Shown here piece by piece: positions 17,962-26,698 of a stretch of 64,000 bases of DNA. The stretch is from Fidelibacterota bacterium (lineage in GTDB: Bacteria; Fidelibacterota; Marinisomatia; SCGC-AAA003-L08; JACNLC01), in NCBI GenBank assembly GCA_014381725.1, contig JACNLC010000070.1:50621-114620 (forward strand), given 5' to 3'. Each line of letters starts with the position of its first letter. Position 1 is the first letter of the stretch. The notes under the pieces are model-generated. The model was not told the origin of the DNA and ran no database searches. It saw only the letters and a program-made list of their open reading frames with translations. The translations under genes and the position numbers were made by a program.

Positions 17962-19154
17962 TATTTCAATAATACCATCTTTTGCGTTTGAGTAAAATTC
18001 TCAGCTTGAAGTTTTGCAAGATAAATCCCACTTGGATAATTTGCTGCATCCCAAACTACTGAACGATATCCAGCATCATGTTTACTACCACTGCTTACGA
18101 GTGTTTCTACAAGTTGTCCTTTTACATTATAAACCTGTAGAGACGCATTGTAATTCGTCTCTACTAATGGGATTGAATAACTTATTGTAGTTGTTGGATT
18201 AAATGGATTTGGATAGCATTTCATCAAATTGTAATTTGAAATTTCTAATTCATTATCAATATCTACAGTTGAAAATTCTAATTTTAATCCAACCGGACGA
18301 TGGTCTGATATATTATCGTAATATTCATCAAATCCACCCTCAAGATACTCGTCAATTTTTATTGTTTGAAGATCAGAATTTGAATGGTTGAAATCATCGA
18401 ATAGTTCGTTTGTAATCAAAATATGGTCAATATGCGAAGGCCACCACGGATAAGACCAATTGGAATTGTCACCTTGTGCAATTTCTATATCTGCAAATAA
18501 ATAATTTTCTGCATCATCTAAAATCATTTGATATACATTATTGTTTAAATCATCAGTTAAAACATCGTTTAAATCGCCCAACACAATGACCTTTTTGTTT
18601 GGCAGATTTGTGTCAATATATTCTTTTAGCAATTCGCTGGCCATATATCTACGATATTCTTCATCCTCTTCATTCCCAAAGTCTAAAATTTCATCACCAC
18701 AACATTTAAAATGATTATTGATAACAAAAATGTTCTCTCCCATAAAATTCAAATCCATAACCATTGGAGAGCGAGGGAAAGCATTCCAGTATTCAGAAGT
18801 GGTGTAAATCTCATAAATATCATTGATTTCGATTATTTCAGGTTTGTAGATATACGCTAATCCAGCAAACCAACCCGACTGAAAGTATCCTTCGAAATCA
18901 GCAAGATCGTCCATCATTTGATTGAATATAAGGGTATCATCAAGCTCTTGCATTGCGATTAAATCTACATCAAGTGCTTGGATTATTTGAGTTACATTGT
19001 CAACGGTAGTTTGACCATTTTTTGGAAACCATTCGATATTCCAAGTCATAACCTCAAAAGTAGATTCTTCGCCAAATGTTAAATCATCGATATCTATGGC
19101 ATAAATTATTATTGTGAAGCTACAAACTAAAAAGAAGAAATTTAGAATACGCAT
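17961..19154 (-). CDS. Secreted endonuclease/exonuclease/phosphatase family protein with C-terminal sorting domain
   Basis: 397 aa with a hydrophobic signal segment (1-20). EEP-fold residues are in order: TWNIEW (N39), QELDD (E70), INNHFK (H148), LGDLND (D194, N196), SHIDHIL and a final SDHRPV. These form the Mg-dependent active site of DNase I-like nucleases and phosphatases. Residues from about 310 to the end, beginning CYPNPFNPTTTISYS and closing KMVLLK, form the C-terminal domain used for sorting by type IX-like systems in related phyla. The ATG at 19154 has GGAG six bases upstream. It is the first gene of the secreted-protein operon; extracellular nucleic acid or phosphoester scavenging is a reasonable guess. 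Confidence 0.88.
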   Translation of the reverse strand: MRILNFFFLVCSFTIIIYAIDIDDLTFGEESTFEVMTWNIEWFPKNGQTTVDNVTQIIQALDVDLIAMQELDDTLIFNQMMDDLADFEGYFQSGWFAGLAYIYKPEIIEINDIYEIYTTSEYWNAFPRSPMVMDLNFMGENIFVINNHFKCCGDEILDFGNEEDEEYRRYMASELLKEYIDTNLPNKKVIVLGDLNDVLTDDLNNNVYQMILDDAENYLFADIEIAQGDNSNWSYPWWPSHIDHILITNELFDDFNHSNSDLQTIKIDEYLEGGFDEYYDNISDHRPVGLKLEFSTVDIDNELEISNYNLMKCYPNPFNPTTTISYSIPLVETNYNASLQVYNVKGQLVETLVSSGSKHDAGYRSVVWDAANYPSGIYLAKLQAENFTQTQKMVLLK

Positions 19155-19218
19155 ATTTTACTCCAAAATTATAAGGAAAAATTACCAATAAGCAGTTGGA
19201 CTATCCAAGCTTGATAAT

Positions 19219-20133
19219 CTAACCAATCAGAACAAGAGATACTCCAGCTATTGAGATAACTAGAGAAATCACTCGTCTTTTTGTTATTGGCTCTTTTAAG
19301 ATTAACCAAGCAAATATAAATAGGAAGAAAGAAGCGGTTTGATTTAAAATACTTGCAATCGAAGCAGTTGTGTGCGACATTCCAATCATCCAAAATGTAA
19401 CAGCTACAAAAGAACCAATGATTGAACCTTTTAATAAACTAGGCCAAATATTAATATTTTTGAAAGGAGAAATCAGGTCTCGTTTTATTTGAACAATAAA
19501 GAAAATAATTAACGAAACAATTATTCCAGGCAGTAATCGAAATCCAGAAATCCAAATTAACATTCCTGTATCATTTTTATAATTTTCTAAAAGCGGTTTT
19601 ATCCAAATTACTCCTAATCCCATCAGAACAAAAGACAGTCCGGCCAAAAAGACTCCATAGCCAAATTGTTTACGAGAAATATCAACACTTTGAATTTTTA
19701 AAGTAGCAAACAGAATAGCTCCTATCATTATGCAAAATCCAACAATTTGTAATAGTGTAAGTCGTTCTCCAAGGAGAAAAAATGCGAGCATAATAATTGA
19801 TGGACTATATAAACAATCCACAATTGCTGAAATTCCCGCTCCCAAAATATTCAGAGATTTAAAAAATATCGCATCCGCAATTCCTATTCCAATTGCCCCA
19901 CTCAAAATTAACCAAAAATAATCAACTTGTGAGATACCGGTTGAACTAACTTGTTGTAAAATTGGTTGACCAATTATAACACCAGTTATTAGAAATAAAA
20001 TATACCCAACAATTGTTTTAAAAGGATTTAGGGCAACAGGCGAGATTGTATCTCCTGCTTTTTTGTAATACACTACTGCTAATCCCCAAAGCATTGCGCT
20101 TAATAATGAAAATATTTCGCCAAGATATGTCAA
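19219..20133 (-). CDS. EamA/DMT superfamily transporter
   Basis: 304 aa, nearly all hydrophobic, with about ten transmembrane segments and the two-fold EamA repeat (GLAVVYYKKA near the N terminus; SHTTASIASILNQTASF in the second half). DMT transporters move amino acids, nucleosides or other metabolites. The start is TTG at 20133, supported by AGGA six bases upstream. A rho-independent terminator precedes it, so it probably starts its own transcript; it ends 64 bases before the secreted-protein operon and may read into it. The substrate is not predictable. Confidence 0.85.
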   Translation of the reverse strand: MTYLGEIFSLLSAMLWGLAVVYYKKAGDTISPVALNPFKTIVGYILFLITGVIIGQPILQQVSSTGISQVDYFWLILSGAIGIGIADAIFFKSLNILGAGISAIVDCLYSPSIIMLAFFLLGERLTLLQIVGFCIMIGAILFATLKIQSVDISRKQFGYGVFLAGLSFVLMGLGVIWIKPLLENYKNDTGMLIWISGFRLLPGIIVSLIIFFIVQIKRDLISPFKNINIWPSLLKGSIIGSFVAVTFWMIGMSHTTASIASILNQTASFFLFIFAWLILKEPITKRRVISLVISIAGVSLVLIG

Positions 20134-20160
20134 GTTTAATCCTATTTACTTATTCAAAAT

Positions 20161-20182
20161 AAAAAAGTGGAAGTTATTCCAC
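20161..20182 (-). terminator. Rho-independent terminator after the small coiled-coil operon
   Basis: On the minus strand the hairpin GTGGAA-TAAC-TTCCAC is followed directly by TTTTTT. It ends the leftward transcript of the two small proteins and separates them from the transporter gene. Confidence 0.65.
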
Positions 20183-20219
20183 CCAACAAATTTAGAGGGA
20201 TTATTGCTATTTCTTTTAG

Positions 20220-20402
20220 CTAATTCTTTTTTGAAGTTATCGTGTAAGTGTAACTAGTAGTGGGTGTTTGTTTTTTTATAGAAATTTGTTTTTCTATGAA
20301 ATCGACCATTTTTTCTATTTTTGCTAATCGTAATTCTAATTGTTTCAGACGACCATCCACTTTTGCGGAAACTTTTGTAATTTGCGTAACTCTGCGTTTC
20401 AC
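20220..20402 (-). CDS. Small basic coiled-coil protein, copy 2
   Basis: 60 aa, unrecognised. The start is GTG at 20402 with AAGGA seven bases upstream; that ribosome site lies inside the last codons of the preceding gene. The central VDGRLKQLELRLAKIEKMV aligns with ADNRLQKLELQISSIEQKL of the neighbour, so the two are tandem paralogues. A heptad-like helical core is flanked by a basic N terminus and a Ser/Thr-rich tail. It could be a small DNA- or RNA-binding or oligomerising protein; no function is assigned. Confidence 0.65.
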   Translation of the reverse strand: MKRRVTQITKVSAKVDGRLKQLELRLAKIEKMVDFIEKQISIKKQTPTTSYTYTITSKKN

Positions 20403-20404
20403 GA

Positions 20405-20590
20405 TTATTTCCTTACTGAATACACGGTAGATTTTGAATCAGATTGCATTTGATTAATAATTTTCTCCAGTTTCTGTTCAATGCTACTAATCTGTAACTC
20501 CAGTTTCTGAAGCCGATTGTCTGCAGTTTTAGTCCACCGAATTGTTTTTTGTGTGCTCTTATTGAGTGGCTTTTGTAGGTTCTTTGTCAT
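20405..20590 (-). CDS. Small basic coiled-coil protein, copy 1
   Basis: 61 aa, unrecognised, with a strongly basic first third (KNLQKPLNKSTQKTIRWTK) and a short amphipathic helix. It is paralogous to the next gene, which starts two bases after its stop. The ATG at 20590 lacks a strong Shine-Dalgarno sequence. The arrangement is a two-gene operon ended by the terminator at 20161, and the shared D-x-RL-x-x-LEL-x-x-x-x-IE core argues that both frames are real. Confidence 0.6.
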   Translation of the reverse strand: MTKNLQKPLNKSTQKTIRWTKTADNRLQKLELQISSIEQKLEKIINQMQSDSKSTVYSVRK

Positions 20591-20613
20591 CTATTTAGAG
20601 TTAATTTCTGTGC

Positions 20614-20626
20614 CTGTAATATACAG
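20614..20626. promoter_or_regulatory. Small dyad in the divergent region before the GAPDH pair
   Basis: CTGTA-ATA-TACAG is a perfect 5-bp inverted repeat, inside a wider TTCTGT...ACAGAA pair (20606-20628). It lies between the coiled-coil operon and the GAPDH operon and is a candidate operator for either. Confidence 0.3.
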
Positions 20627-20669
20627 AACAAAATAAATAATATTTACTATTTATAAAGTCTGTATATCT

Positions 20670-20698
20670 TTGATAGCATTCAGTATCTTTTGTAAATT
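20670..20698 (+). promoter_or_regulatory. Candidate sigma70-type promoter of the GAPDH pair
   Basis: TTGATA at 20670-20675 and TAAATT at 20693-20698 are separated by 17 bases, with the start codon 34 bases further on. The match is reasonable but not perfect, in an AT-rich background. Confidence 0.4.
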
Positions 20699-20732
20699 AT
20701 AAGAGATAGCTGTTACAGAAATTGAGAGCAAG

Positions 20733-21755
20733 ATGAAGGACAAAAAAATAAGAATTGGCATAATGGGTTTCGGCAGAATAGGTCGAATATTTTATACTAT
20801 TGCACAAAATAATCCACTAATAGATATAGTTGCAATTAGCGATATTGGACAACCAGAAATTTTGCATTACTTATTACAATGTGATAATCAACAAAATAGT
20901 AATATTCGCATTGAAAATAATTATCTAGTTAGTGCAAATAGCAAAACACGCATGCTTCAGGGTGGCAATCCGCAAGATGTACCTTGGGATGTGTTGGGAG
21001 TAGATGTTGTTGTAGATGCTACACACAAATTTTGTTCAAAGACTCAAATGGAAGGGCACATTATATCAGGAGCAAAAAGAGTAATTATATCTGCACTTCC
21101 CCGAGACGAAATTGACAGAATTGTCATTGTTGGTGTAAATGATAGCACAATAAAATCCAATGACAAATTAATTTCCGCAGGATCGTCAACTACTAATGCA
21201 ATAGGGTTGTTATTGAAAATTTTATCTAAAGATTATAGTATAGATAATGCTATGATGACAACGGTTCATGCTTTTACAAGCGATCAACCATTGCAAGATA
21301 CTGTAGGAAAAAGTTTCCGCAGAAGTCGATCCGCAGCAGAAAATATTATACCAAATGATAGCCCAACCCCAAAATGGATAGAAAAAATTATGCCAGAATT
21401 TAAGAATAAAATTGAAGGAATCGCTCTCAATGTTCCAATACCAAAGGGATCGTTATTGGATACTACAATATTTTTAAATGACTCAGAAGCTTCAATTCAA
21501 GACATTAACGATACAATGATTCGAGCATCAAAACAATTTCCGAATTCAGTAGAGGTAATAAAAGATCCAATAGTATCTTGCGATGTATTGGATAATCCTC
21601 GCAGTATTTTATTTGATTTATCAGCAACAATGAAATCAAAAAATAGAATTGTCAAAACACTTTGTTGGTATGATAACGGTTATAGCCAAGCGTGTAGAAT
21701 TTTGGATATCATTTTGGCATATAATTGTATTAATGGATCGGAAGAATTATCATGA
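20733..21755 (+). CDS. GAPDH-like protein lacking the catalytic cysteine
   Basis: 340 aa, full length for type I glyceraldehyde-3-phosphate dehydrogenase, with GFGRIGR for NAD binding, SAGSSTTN in place of the active-site SNASCTTN, and TTVHAFTSDQ with the catalytic-position His179. Ser152 (codon TCA at 21186-21188) replaces the essential Cys. The conserved arginine in the ARVPVPDGS loop of the downstream paralogue is Asn here (LNVPIPKGS, N233), and the TTTGAAKA loop is NDSPTPKW. The enzyme therefore cannot run the normal thiohemiacetal chemistry, although the fold and much of the NAD site look kept. It overlaps the true gap gene by ATGA, so a regulatory or hetero-oligomeric partner role is attractive. 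A different dehydrogenase or hydrolase activity is the alternative. Confidence 0.85.
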   Translation: MKDKKIRIGIMGFGRIGRIFYTIAQNNPLIDIVAISDIGQPEILHYLLQCDNQQNSNIRIENNYLVSANSKTRMLQGGNPQDVPWDVLGVDVVVDATHKFCSKTQMEGHIISGAKRVIISALPRDEIDRIVIVGVNDSTIKSNDKLISAGSSTTNAIGLLLKILSKDYSIDNAMMTTVHAFTSDQPLQDTVGKSFRRSRSAAENIIPNDSPTPKWIEKIMPEFKNKIEGIALNVPIPKGSLLDTTIFLNDSEASIQDINDTMIRASKQFPNSVEVIKDPIVSCDVLDNPRSILFDLSATMKSKNRIVKTLCWYDNGYSQACRILDIILAYNCINGSEELS

Positions 21756-22750
21756 GAGTTGCAATCAATGGTTTAGGAAGAATTGGCAGAGCAGTTTTTA
21801 GGATATTAAACCAACATCAAAACATCCAAGTAGTTGCAATAAATGATTTATTCGACCACGAAGCACTTGCTTACTTAATGAGATATGACACGGTAATGGG
21901 ACGATTTGATGAAAAAATCACTTTAAAAGGCAATGTACTTCAAACTTCCAACGATACTGTTAAAATGCTGACAATTAGTAATCCATCTGACCTTCCTTGG
22001 AAAGAATTGCAAATTGATGCAGTTGTCGAAGCCACAGGAATTTTTAGAACGCGAGAATCATTAGAATCACATATTGAAGCTGGTGCAAAGCGAGTGGTGC
22101 TAACAGTCCCAGCAAAAGAAGAAATTGATTACACCGTAGTATTGGGAGTCAACGAAGATGGATTACTGCCCAGTCATAAAATAATTTCGAACGCAAGTTG
22201 CACAACAAATTGTCTTGCCCCTATGGCAAAAGTTCTACACGAATCATTTGGAATTGTAGAAGGTGTGATTAATACAGTACATGCCTATACAAACGATCAA
22301 AGATTAGCAGATGTACCACACAAAGATTGGAGAAGAAGTCGAGCCGCCGCCGAGAATATTATCCCTACAACCACTGGCGCAGCAAAAGCAGTTGGAATAG
22401 TAATCCCAGAACTAGAAGGTAAATTGGATGGAATCGCAGCTCGAGTTCCTGTCCCGGATGGTTCAGTAGTTGATCTTGTGTGCGAAGTTGAAAAAGATGT
22501 TAATGTAGAGATGATTCATAAAGCAGTGGAAGACGCATCAAAAACTGATAGAATGAAAAGAATTCTCAGTATTTCTGATAAGCCAATAGTTTCTTCGGAT
22601 ATTATAGGAAATCCATATTCATCAATTTATGATGCCCCCTTTACTAAAGTTATTGGTAATAGGATAATCAAAACGCTAAACTGGTACGACAATGAATGGG
22701 GTTATTCTAATCGCGTTGTTGATTTATTAGAAATTATTAGAAAATGGTAA
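21752..22750 (+). CDS. gap: Glyceraldehyde-3-phosphate dehydrogenase, type I
   Basis: 332 aa with all the expected features: INGLGRIGR at the N terminus, active-site SNASCTTNC with C150, H177 in NTVHAYTNDQ, TTTGAAKAVG, phosphate-binding R231 in ARVPVPDGS, and WYDNEWGYSNRV near the end. It oxidises glyceraldehyde 3-phosphate to 1,3-bisphosphoglycerate with NAD(P) and phosphate in central glycolysis or gluconeogenesis. It is translationally coupled to the cysteine-less paralogue upstream. A hairpin after the stop separates it from the convergent cydB. Confidence 0.97.
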   Translation: MRVAINGLGRIGRAVFRILNQHQNIQVVAINDLFDHEALAYLMRYDTVMGRFDEKITLKGNVLQTSNDTVKMLTISNPSDLPWKELQIDAVVEATGIFRTRESLESHIEAGAKRVVLTVPAKEEIDYTVVLGVNEDGLLPSHKIISNASCTTNCLAPMAKVLHESFGIVEGVINTVHAYTNDQRLADVPHKDWRRSRAAAENIIPTTTGAAKAVGIVIPELEGKLDGIAARVPVPDGSVVDLVCEVEKDVNVEMIHKAVEDASKTDRMKRILSISDKPIVSSDIIGNPYSSIYDAPFTKVIGNRIIKTLNWYDNEWGYSNRVVDLLEIIRKW

Positions 22751-22774
22751 AACAAGTGGCAAGCACACTTGTTA
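22749..22774. terminator. Bidirectional hairpin between gap and cydB
   Basis: AACAAGTG-GCAAGCA-CACTTGTT forms a perfect 8-bp stem (22751-22773) between two convergent stop codons. The flanks are AT-rich without a clear T run, so it is a plausible but not textbook terminator for both transcripts. Confidence 0.5.
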
Positions 22775-23794
22775 TTAATAAATATTTTCAGCGCCTGTTT
22801 TACCCCAAAATACTTTATAGATAAATATCGTATAACCAATCACAAACGGCATCCCAATTAACACGATTATAAACATTGCCCATAATGTTGGTGTAGTCGA
22901 AGATGCATTCGTAATTGTCAAACTTTGACTCATATCATTAATATTTGGCACTAATTTAGGGAACATCCCGACAGCCGTTATTCCAATCAAACCAATAATT
23001 GTGAATGAAGAAGACAAAAATGCTTTCCATTCAATTTTATCTGAAATTAATACTGGAGTAAAAATCATTGAACCAAATGTCAATAAGAAAAATAACCAAA
23101 AAATAGAATTTTTCAAAACTCCATCAAAAAGATAATTTGCTTCGAAAAATGTATAAAAGGTTGTGAAAAAAAATAAAACAACAAACACAATCCACAATTT
23201 TGACGCAATCGTTTTCATTCTAAACTGATAATCGCCTTCCGTTTTCATATTTAAATAAATTGCTCCGTGCATCACAAACATTGTTAAACTGAGTAATCCA
23301 ACGAGTATTGAAAATGGATTTAGCAATCCGAGAAATGTTCCTGTAAAAATACCATTTTCAAGAGGGATTCCTCGCATCAAATTTCCAACAGCCACACCAA
23401 ATAACAGAGCAGGTAAAAGTGATCCTATCCCAAACGAAATATCCCAAAATTTTCTCCATTTATCTGATTCAACTTGTGAGCGAAATTCCATTGCTACTGC
23501 TCTAAGAATTAGCCCCAACAACAATAACATTATTGCGATATAAAATCCGCTAAACACAGTTGCATAAACAATTGGGAATGCCGCAAATAATGCACCACCA
23601 GCAGTTAACAGCCAAACTTCGTTGCCGTCCCAAACTGGACCAATTGAGTTGATATTGATTTTTTTCTCTTCTTCAGACTTTGCAAAAAGATGAATTATTC
23701 CGACCCCTAAATCAAATCCGTCTAAAATTGCATATCCAGCAATTAATACTCCAAACAAAACAAACCATATAATCTGTAAAGTTTCTAAACTCAT
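22775..23794 (-). CDS. cydB: Cytochrome bd ubiquinol oxidase subunit II
   Basis: 339 aa with about nine transmembrane helices. The CydB hallmarks AGYAILDGFDLGVG and GPVWDGNEVWLLTAGGALFAAFP are near the N terminus. With CydA it forms the high-affinity quinol:O2 oxidoreductase of the inner membrane, used for microaerobic respiration or oxygen removal. Its start overlaps the cydA stop (ATGA), with AGGAGG just upstream. No cydX-like small subunit and no CydDC exporter is visible in the window. Confidence 0.96.
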   Translation of the reverse strand: MSLETLQIIWFVLFGVLIAGYAILDGFDLGVGIIHLFAKSEEEKKININSIGPVWDGNEVWLLTAGGALFAAFPIVYATVFSGFYIAIMLLLLGLILRAVAMEFRSQVESDKWRKFWDISFGIGSLLPALLFGVAVGNLMRGIPLENGIFTGTFLGLLNPFSILVGLLSLTMFVMHGAIYLNMKTEGDYQFRMKTIASKLWIVFVVLFFFTTFYTFFEANYLFDGVLKNSIFWLFFLLTFGSMIFTPVLISDKIEWKAFLSSSFTIIGLIGITAVGMFPKLVPNINDMSQSLTITNASSTTPTLWAMFIIVLIGMPFVIGYTIFIYKVFWGKTGAENIY

Positions 23795-25122
23795 ACTGAT
23801 ACCTCCTTAGGATTTAGTTCTGGACCTTTTTTGACTTCTTTTATTAAGAAAAATAAATATGCTCCACCAAGTAGCAAATAGATAAGACTAAACATAACAA
23901 TAGAAAATATAATTTCACCGCTTGAAACAATTGTGGATACAGCATCTTCAGTTCGCATTACATTGTAAACAATCCACGGTTGCCGTCCGACTTCTGCGGC
24001 AATCCATCCTAATTCAATTGCAAGCAATGGAAGTGGAGTTGACCAAACTAAAACCTTGAGTAGCCAATTTGTTTTGTATAATTTACCTCCCTTTAATTTG
24101 AATGTTGCCAAAGCCATTAAAGCGATAAAAAATGTGCCAAGTCCGACCATTAAATGAAATGAGAAAAAGGTCAATGCGAATGGAGGTAGGTCTTCTTCGT
24201 TAAATTCATTCATTCCTTTTAGGGGTTCATCACCGGGAATTAACGCGCTCATTAATCCTGGAATTTCTATTCCACCGATAATTTGACGATTTCCGTTTTC
24301 ATCATAAGTTGGTATCCCAACAACTAACAGTGAAGCATCATTCGTAGTTTCAGTTATTCCTTCGATTGTTGCAAACTTCGCAGGTTGAGTTTCTGCGACT
24401 TGAATTGCGTGTTCGTGCCCTAGCGGGAAAAGTTCTAAAACAGATGCAACGAGTCCAATAATAATAGCAATTTTCAGCGATTTTTTCATAAGTTTAGATT
24501 GCTTGTTTTTTAAAATTAGATAAGCGGAAATTCCAGCCACAAAAAAGGCACCCATAATAATTGCAGAATCAATTGTGTGTAAAAATCGAATTACTGTAGA
24601 TGGATTAAATACTGCTTCTGCAAAACTTGTTAGTTCCGCACGACCATTTTGAATTGTATATCCTGCTGGAGTTTGCATCCAAGAACCTGCTACGATAATC
24701 CAAAATGCAGAAATTGTAGCACCTACTGCAACCATTAAACCAGAGAACCAATGCACCCCTTTAGAAACTCTATTCCGACCAAACAGGTATAATCCTAGAA
24801 AACTTGATTCCAAAAAGAATGCAAATACACCTTCTGCTGCCAATGGTGCCCCAAAAATATCTCCGACGAACTTAGAGTATTCCGCCCAGTTTGTTCCAAA
24901 TTGGAATTCCATTACAATTCCTGTTGCAACTCCAACAGCAAATGTTAATGCGAGTAATTTCCCGAAAAACTTTGCAATTCGTATATATGATTCGTCATTG
25001 TTCCGCCAGCCCTTTGTCTCGAAGATTACAAGAATCCAAGCAAGCCCAATAGAAATTGGTGGAAAAAGAAAATGAAATCCAATTGTTAATGCAAACTGGA
25101 TTCTAGCTAGTAAAACTTCCAT
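23791..25122 (-). CDS. cydA: Cytochrome bd ubiquinol oxidase subunit I
   Basis: 443 aa, membrane protein. The heme ligand H17 is in TIGFHFLFPP, H182 in FLHTIDSA, and the glutamate-rich GVFAFFLESSFLGLYLFG (98-115) holds the conserved proton/heme d residues. The Q-loop is short, as in the non-proteobacterial type. A ribosome site AAAAAGGA precedes the ATG at 25122. The operon cydA-cydB runs leftward from the divergent region shared with htrA. A terminal oxidase beside two hydrogenases and fermentative genes suggests tolerance or use of low oxygen. Confidence 0.97.
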   Translation of the reverse strand: MEVLLARIQFALTIGFHFLFPPISIGLAWILVIFETKGWRNNDESYIRIAKFFGKLLALTFAVGVATGIVMEFQFGTNWAEYSKFVGDIFGAPLAAEGVFAFFLESSFLGLYLFGRNRVSKGVHWFSGLMVAVGATISAFWIIVAGSWMQTPAGYTIQNGRAELTSFAEAVFNPSTVIRFLHTIDSAIIMGAFFVAGISAYLILKNKQSKLMKKSLKIAIIIGLVASVLELFPLGHEHAIQVAETQPAKFATIEGITETTNDASLLVVGIPTYDENGNRQIIGGIEIPGLMSALIPGDEPLKGMNEFNEEDLPPFALTFFSFHLMVGLGTFFIALMALATFKLKGGKLYKTNWLLKVLVWSTPLPLLAIELGWIAAEVGRQPWIVYNVMRTEDAVSTIVSSGEIIFSIVMFSLIYLLLGGAYLFFLIKEVKKGPELNPKEVSV

Positions 25123-25202
25123 AAATATTATTCCTTTTTTATCTGTTGATAACAGCCGAATTATTATGATTGGCTTAAAACTAAAATTACATTAGAAACT
25201 AA

Positions 25203-25229
25203 TTGAAAAAAAAGCAACTTTAGTATAAT
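25203..25229 (+). promoter_or_regulatory. Candidate promoter of htrA
   Basis: TTGAAA (25203-25208) and a perfect TATAAT (25224-25229) are separated by 15 bases, slightly short of optimum, 69 bases before the start codon. It lies in the 175-bp cydA/htrA divergent spacer. Confidence 0.35.
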
Positions 25230-25297
25230 TATTGCTGTCAGGAACAAAATAAAAGTTTCTGCATAGAAATATCGTTAATTAAATTTAAAGGTGTAAA

Positions 25298-26698
25298 ATG
25301 AAAAAAAGCATACTAACAATAACTGGATTATTCTTATTTTCTGTTTTATTTAGCGGAACACATAAATTCAATGAACCATTTATCAAAGTATCAGAAATTG
25401 CAAAACCATCAGTTGTGTCTATTGTATCTGAACAAATTGTCGAAAGGGATTATCATAACTTCTTCCTTTTTCCATTTGGAGACGATAATGGAAACTGGGG
25501 TAATTCCCCCTGGGATCAATATTCACCAAAAGAAAAGTCAACCAGACAAACTCTTGGCTCTGGTGTTATTATTGATTCAGGTAAAGGATACATAATTACA
25601 AATAATCATGTAATTGAGGATGCAGAAGAAATTACTGTTATTTTATACGACAAACAGGAATTAGAAGCTGAAATTGTTGGTTCAGATCCATTATCAGATA
25701 TAGCGATAATTAAAATTGAAACTGATAATTTAACTCAAGCTGAACTTGGGAATTCGGACAATTTACAAATTGGAGAATGGGTGATAGCTATCGGAAGTCC
25801 TTTTGGATTACACTTAAATCACACAGTAACAGCTGGTATTGTTAGTGCTCAAGGGAGAAGTAATGTCATTTCAAAACTAAATTATGAAGATTTTATTCAA
25901 CATGATGCAGCGATAAATCCTGGTAATTCTGGAGGTGCATTGATGAATTTAGATGGAGAATTAATCGGAATTAACACTGCTATTGCAACAGGCGGGATGT
26001 CTCGGGCAAATGCCGGAGTAGGATTTGCAATTCCAATAAACCAAGTCAAAAGAGTAATAGAAGATTTGATTAAAGACGGCAAAGTTTCTCGTGGTTGGCT
26101 TGGCGTGTCAATACAAGATATTGACAAAAATATGGCTAAAGTTCTGAACTTAAACAACCTGCAAGGAGCAATTATTACTCAAGTTTTAGCTGACAGCCCA
26201 GCTGAAAAAGGTGGTTTTAAAGAACAAGATGTGATTATTCAGGTTGGAGAAAATTCAGTTAACGATGCTTCACATCTGAAAAACTTGGTTGCAACACAAA
26301 GACCAAACAAAAAGGTAAAATTCTTAGTAATACGAAATGGAAACGAAAAAAAGATTACTATAAAACTAGCCGATCGCCCCAAGCAAGAAGATTTAAATAA
26401 TGTTTATTCAAGTAGTAGCATGTTTGATAAACTTGGACTAAAAGTAGAAAATATTGATGATATTCAAACGAAATCTTCAGACAGCCATGGCGTTATCATA
26501 ACTGATTTGAAACAAAATTCTTCTGTTAGTAAATCTGGAATACGAAAAGGCGATTTGATTATTAAAATTGGTTCGGATGAAATAAAAAGTGTAGAAGACT
26601 ACAAAAATGCAATAGAGCTATTAGAAACTGGTGATTCAGTTATGTTGTTAATTCAAAATGCGAGCGGTAGAAAGTTTGTTGGACTCGAAATAGATTAA
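25298..26698 (+). CDS. htrA: HtrA/DegP family periplasmic serine protease
   Basis: 466 aa with a signal peptide (about 1-20). The trypsin-like domain has the full triad: H104 in TNNHVIE, D134 in LSDIAI, S211 in NPGNSGGAL. Two PDZ domains follow (about 255-345 and 375-466), each with a GWLG- or GIRKGD-type ligand-binding loop. It degrades or refolds damaged envelope proteins, as DegP and DegQ do. A G/N-rich insertion (residues 60-75) lies before the protease core. AAAGGTG precedes the ATG. It converges on the next gene with stops overlapping in TTAA. Confidence 0.95.
   Translation: MKKSILTITGLFLFSVLFSGTHKFNEPFIKVSEIAKPSVVSIVSEQIVERDYHNFFLFPFGDDNGNWGNSPWDQYSPKEKSTRQTLGSGVIIDSGKGYIITNNHVIEDAEEITVILYDKQELEAEIVGSDPLSDIAIIKIETDNLTQAELGNSDNLQIGEWVIAIGSPFGLHLNHTVTAGIVSAQGRSNVISKLNYEDFIQHDAAINPGNSGGALMNLDGELIGINTAIATGGMSRANAGVGFAIPINQVKRVIEDLIKDGKVSRGWLGVSIQDIDKNMAKVLNLNNLQGAIITQVLADSPAEKGGFKEQDVIIQVGENSVNDASHLKNLVATQRPNKKVKFLVIRNGNEKKITIKLADRPKQEDLNNVYSSSSMFDKLGLKVENIDDIQTKSSDSHGVIITDLKQNSSVSKSGIRKGDLIIKIGSDEIKSVEDYKNAIELLETGDSVMLLIQNASGRKFVGLEID

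Noticed and set aside
19169..19393. Separate small gene at the end of the DMT transporter
   Set aside because: It lies almost wholly inside the transporter gene in another frame, has no ribosome site, and its sequence reads as a shadow of a membrane protein.
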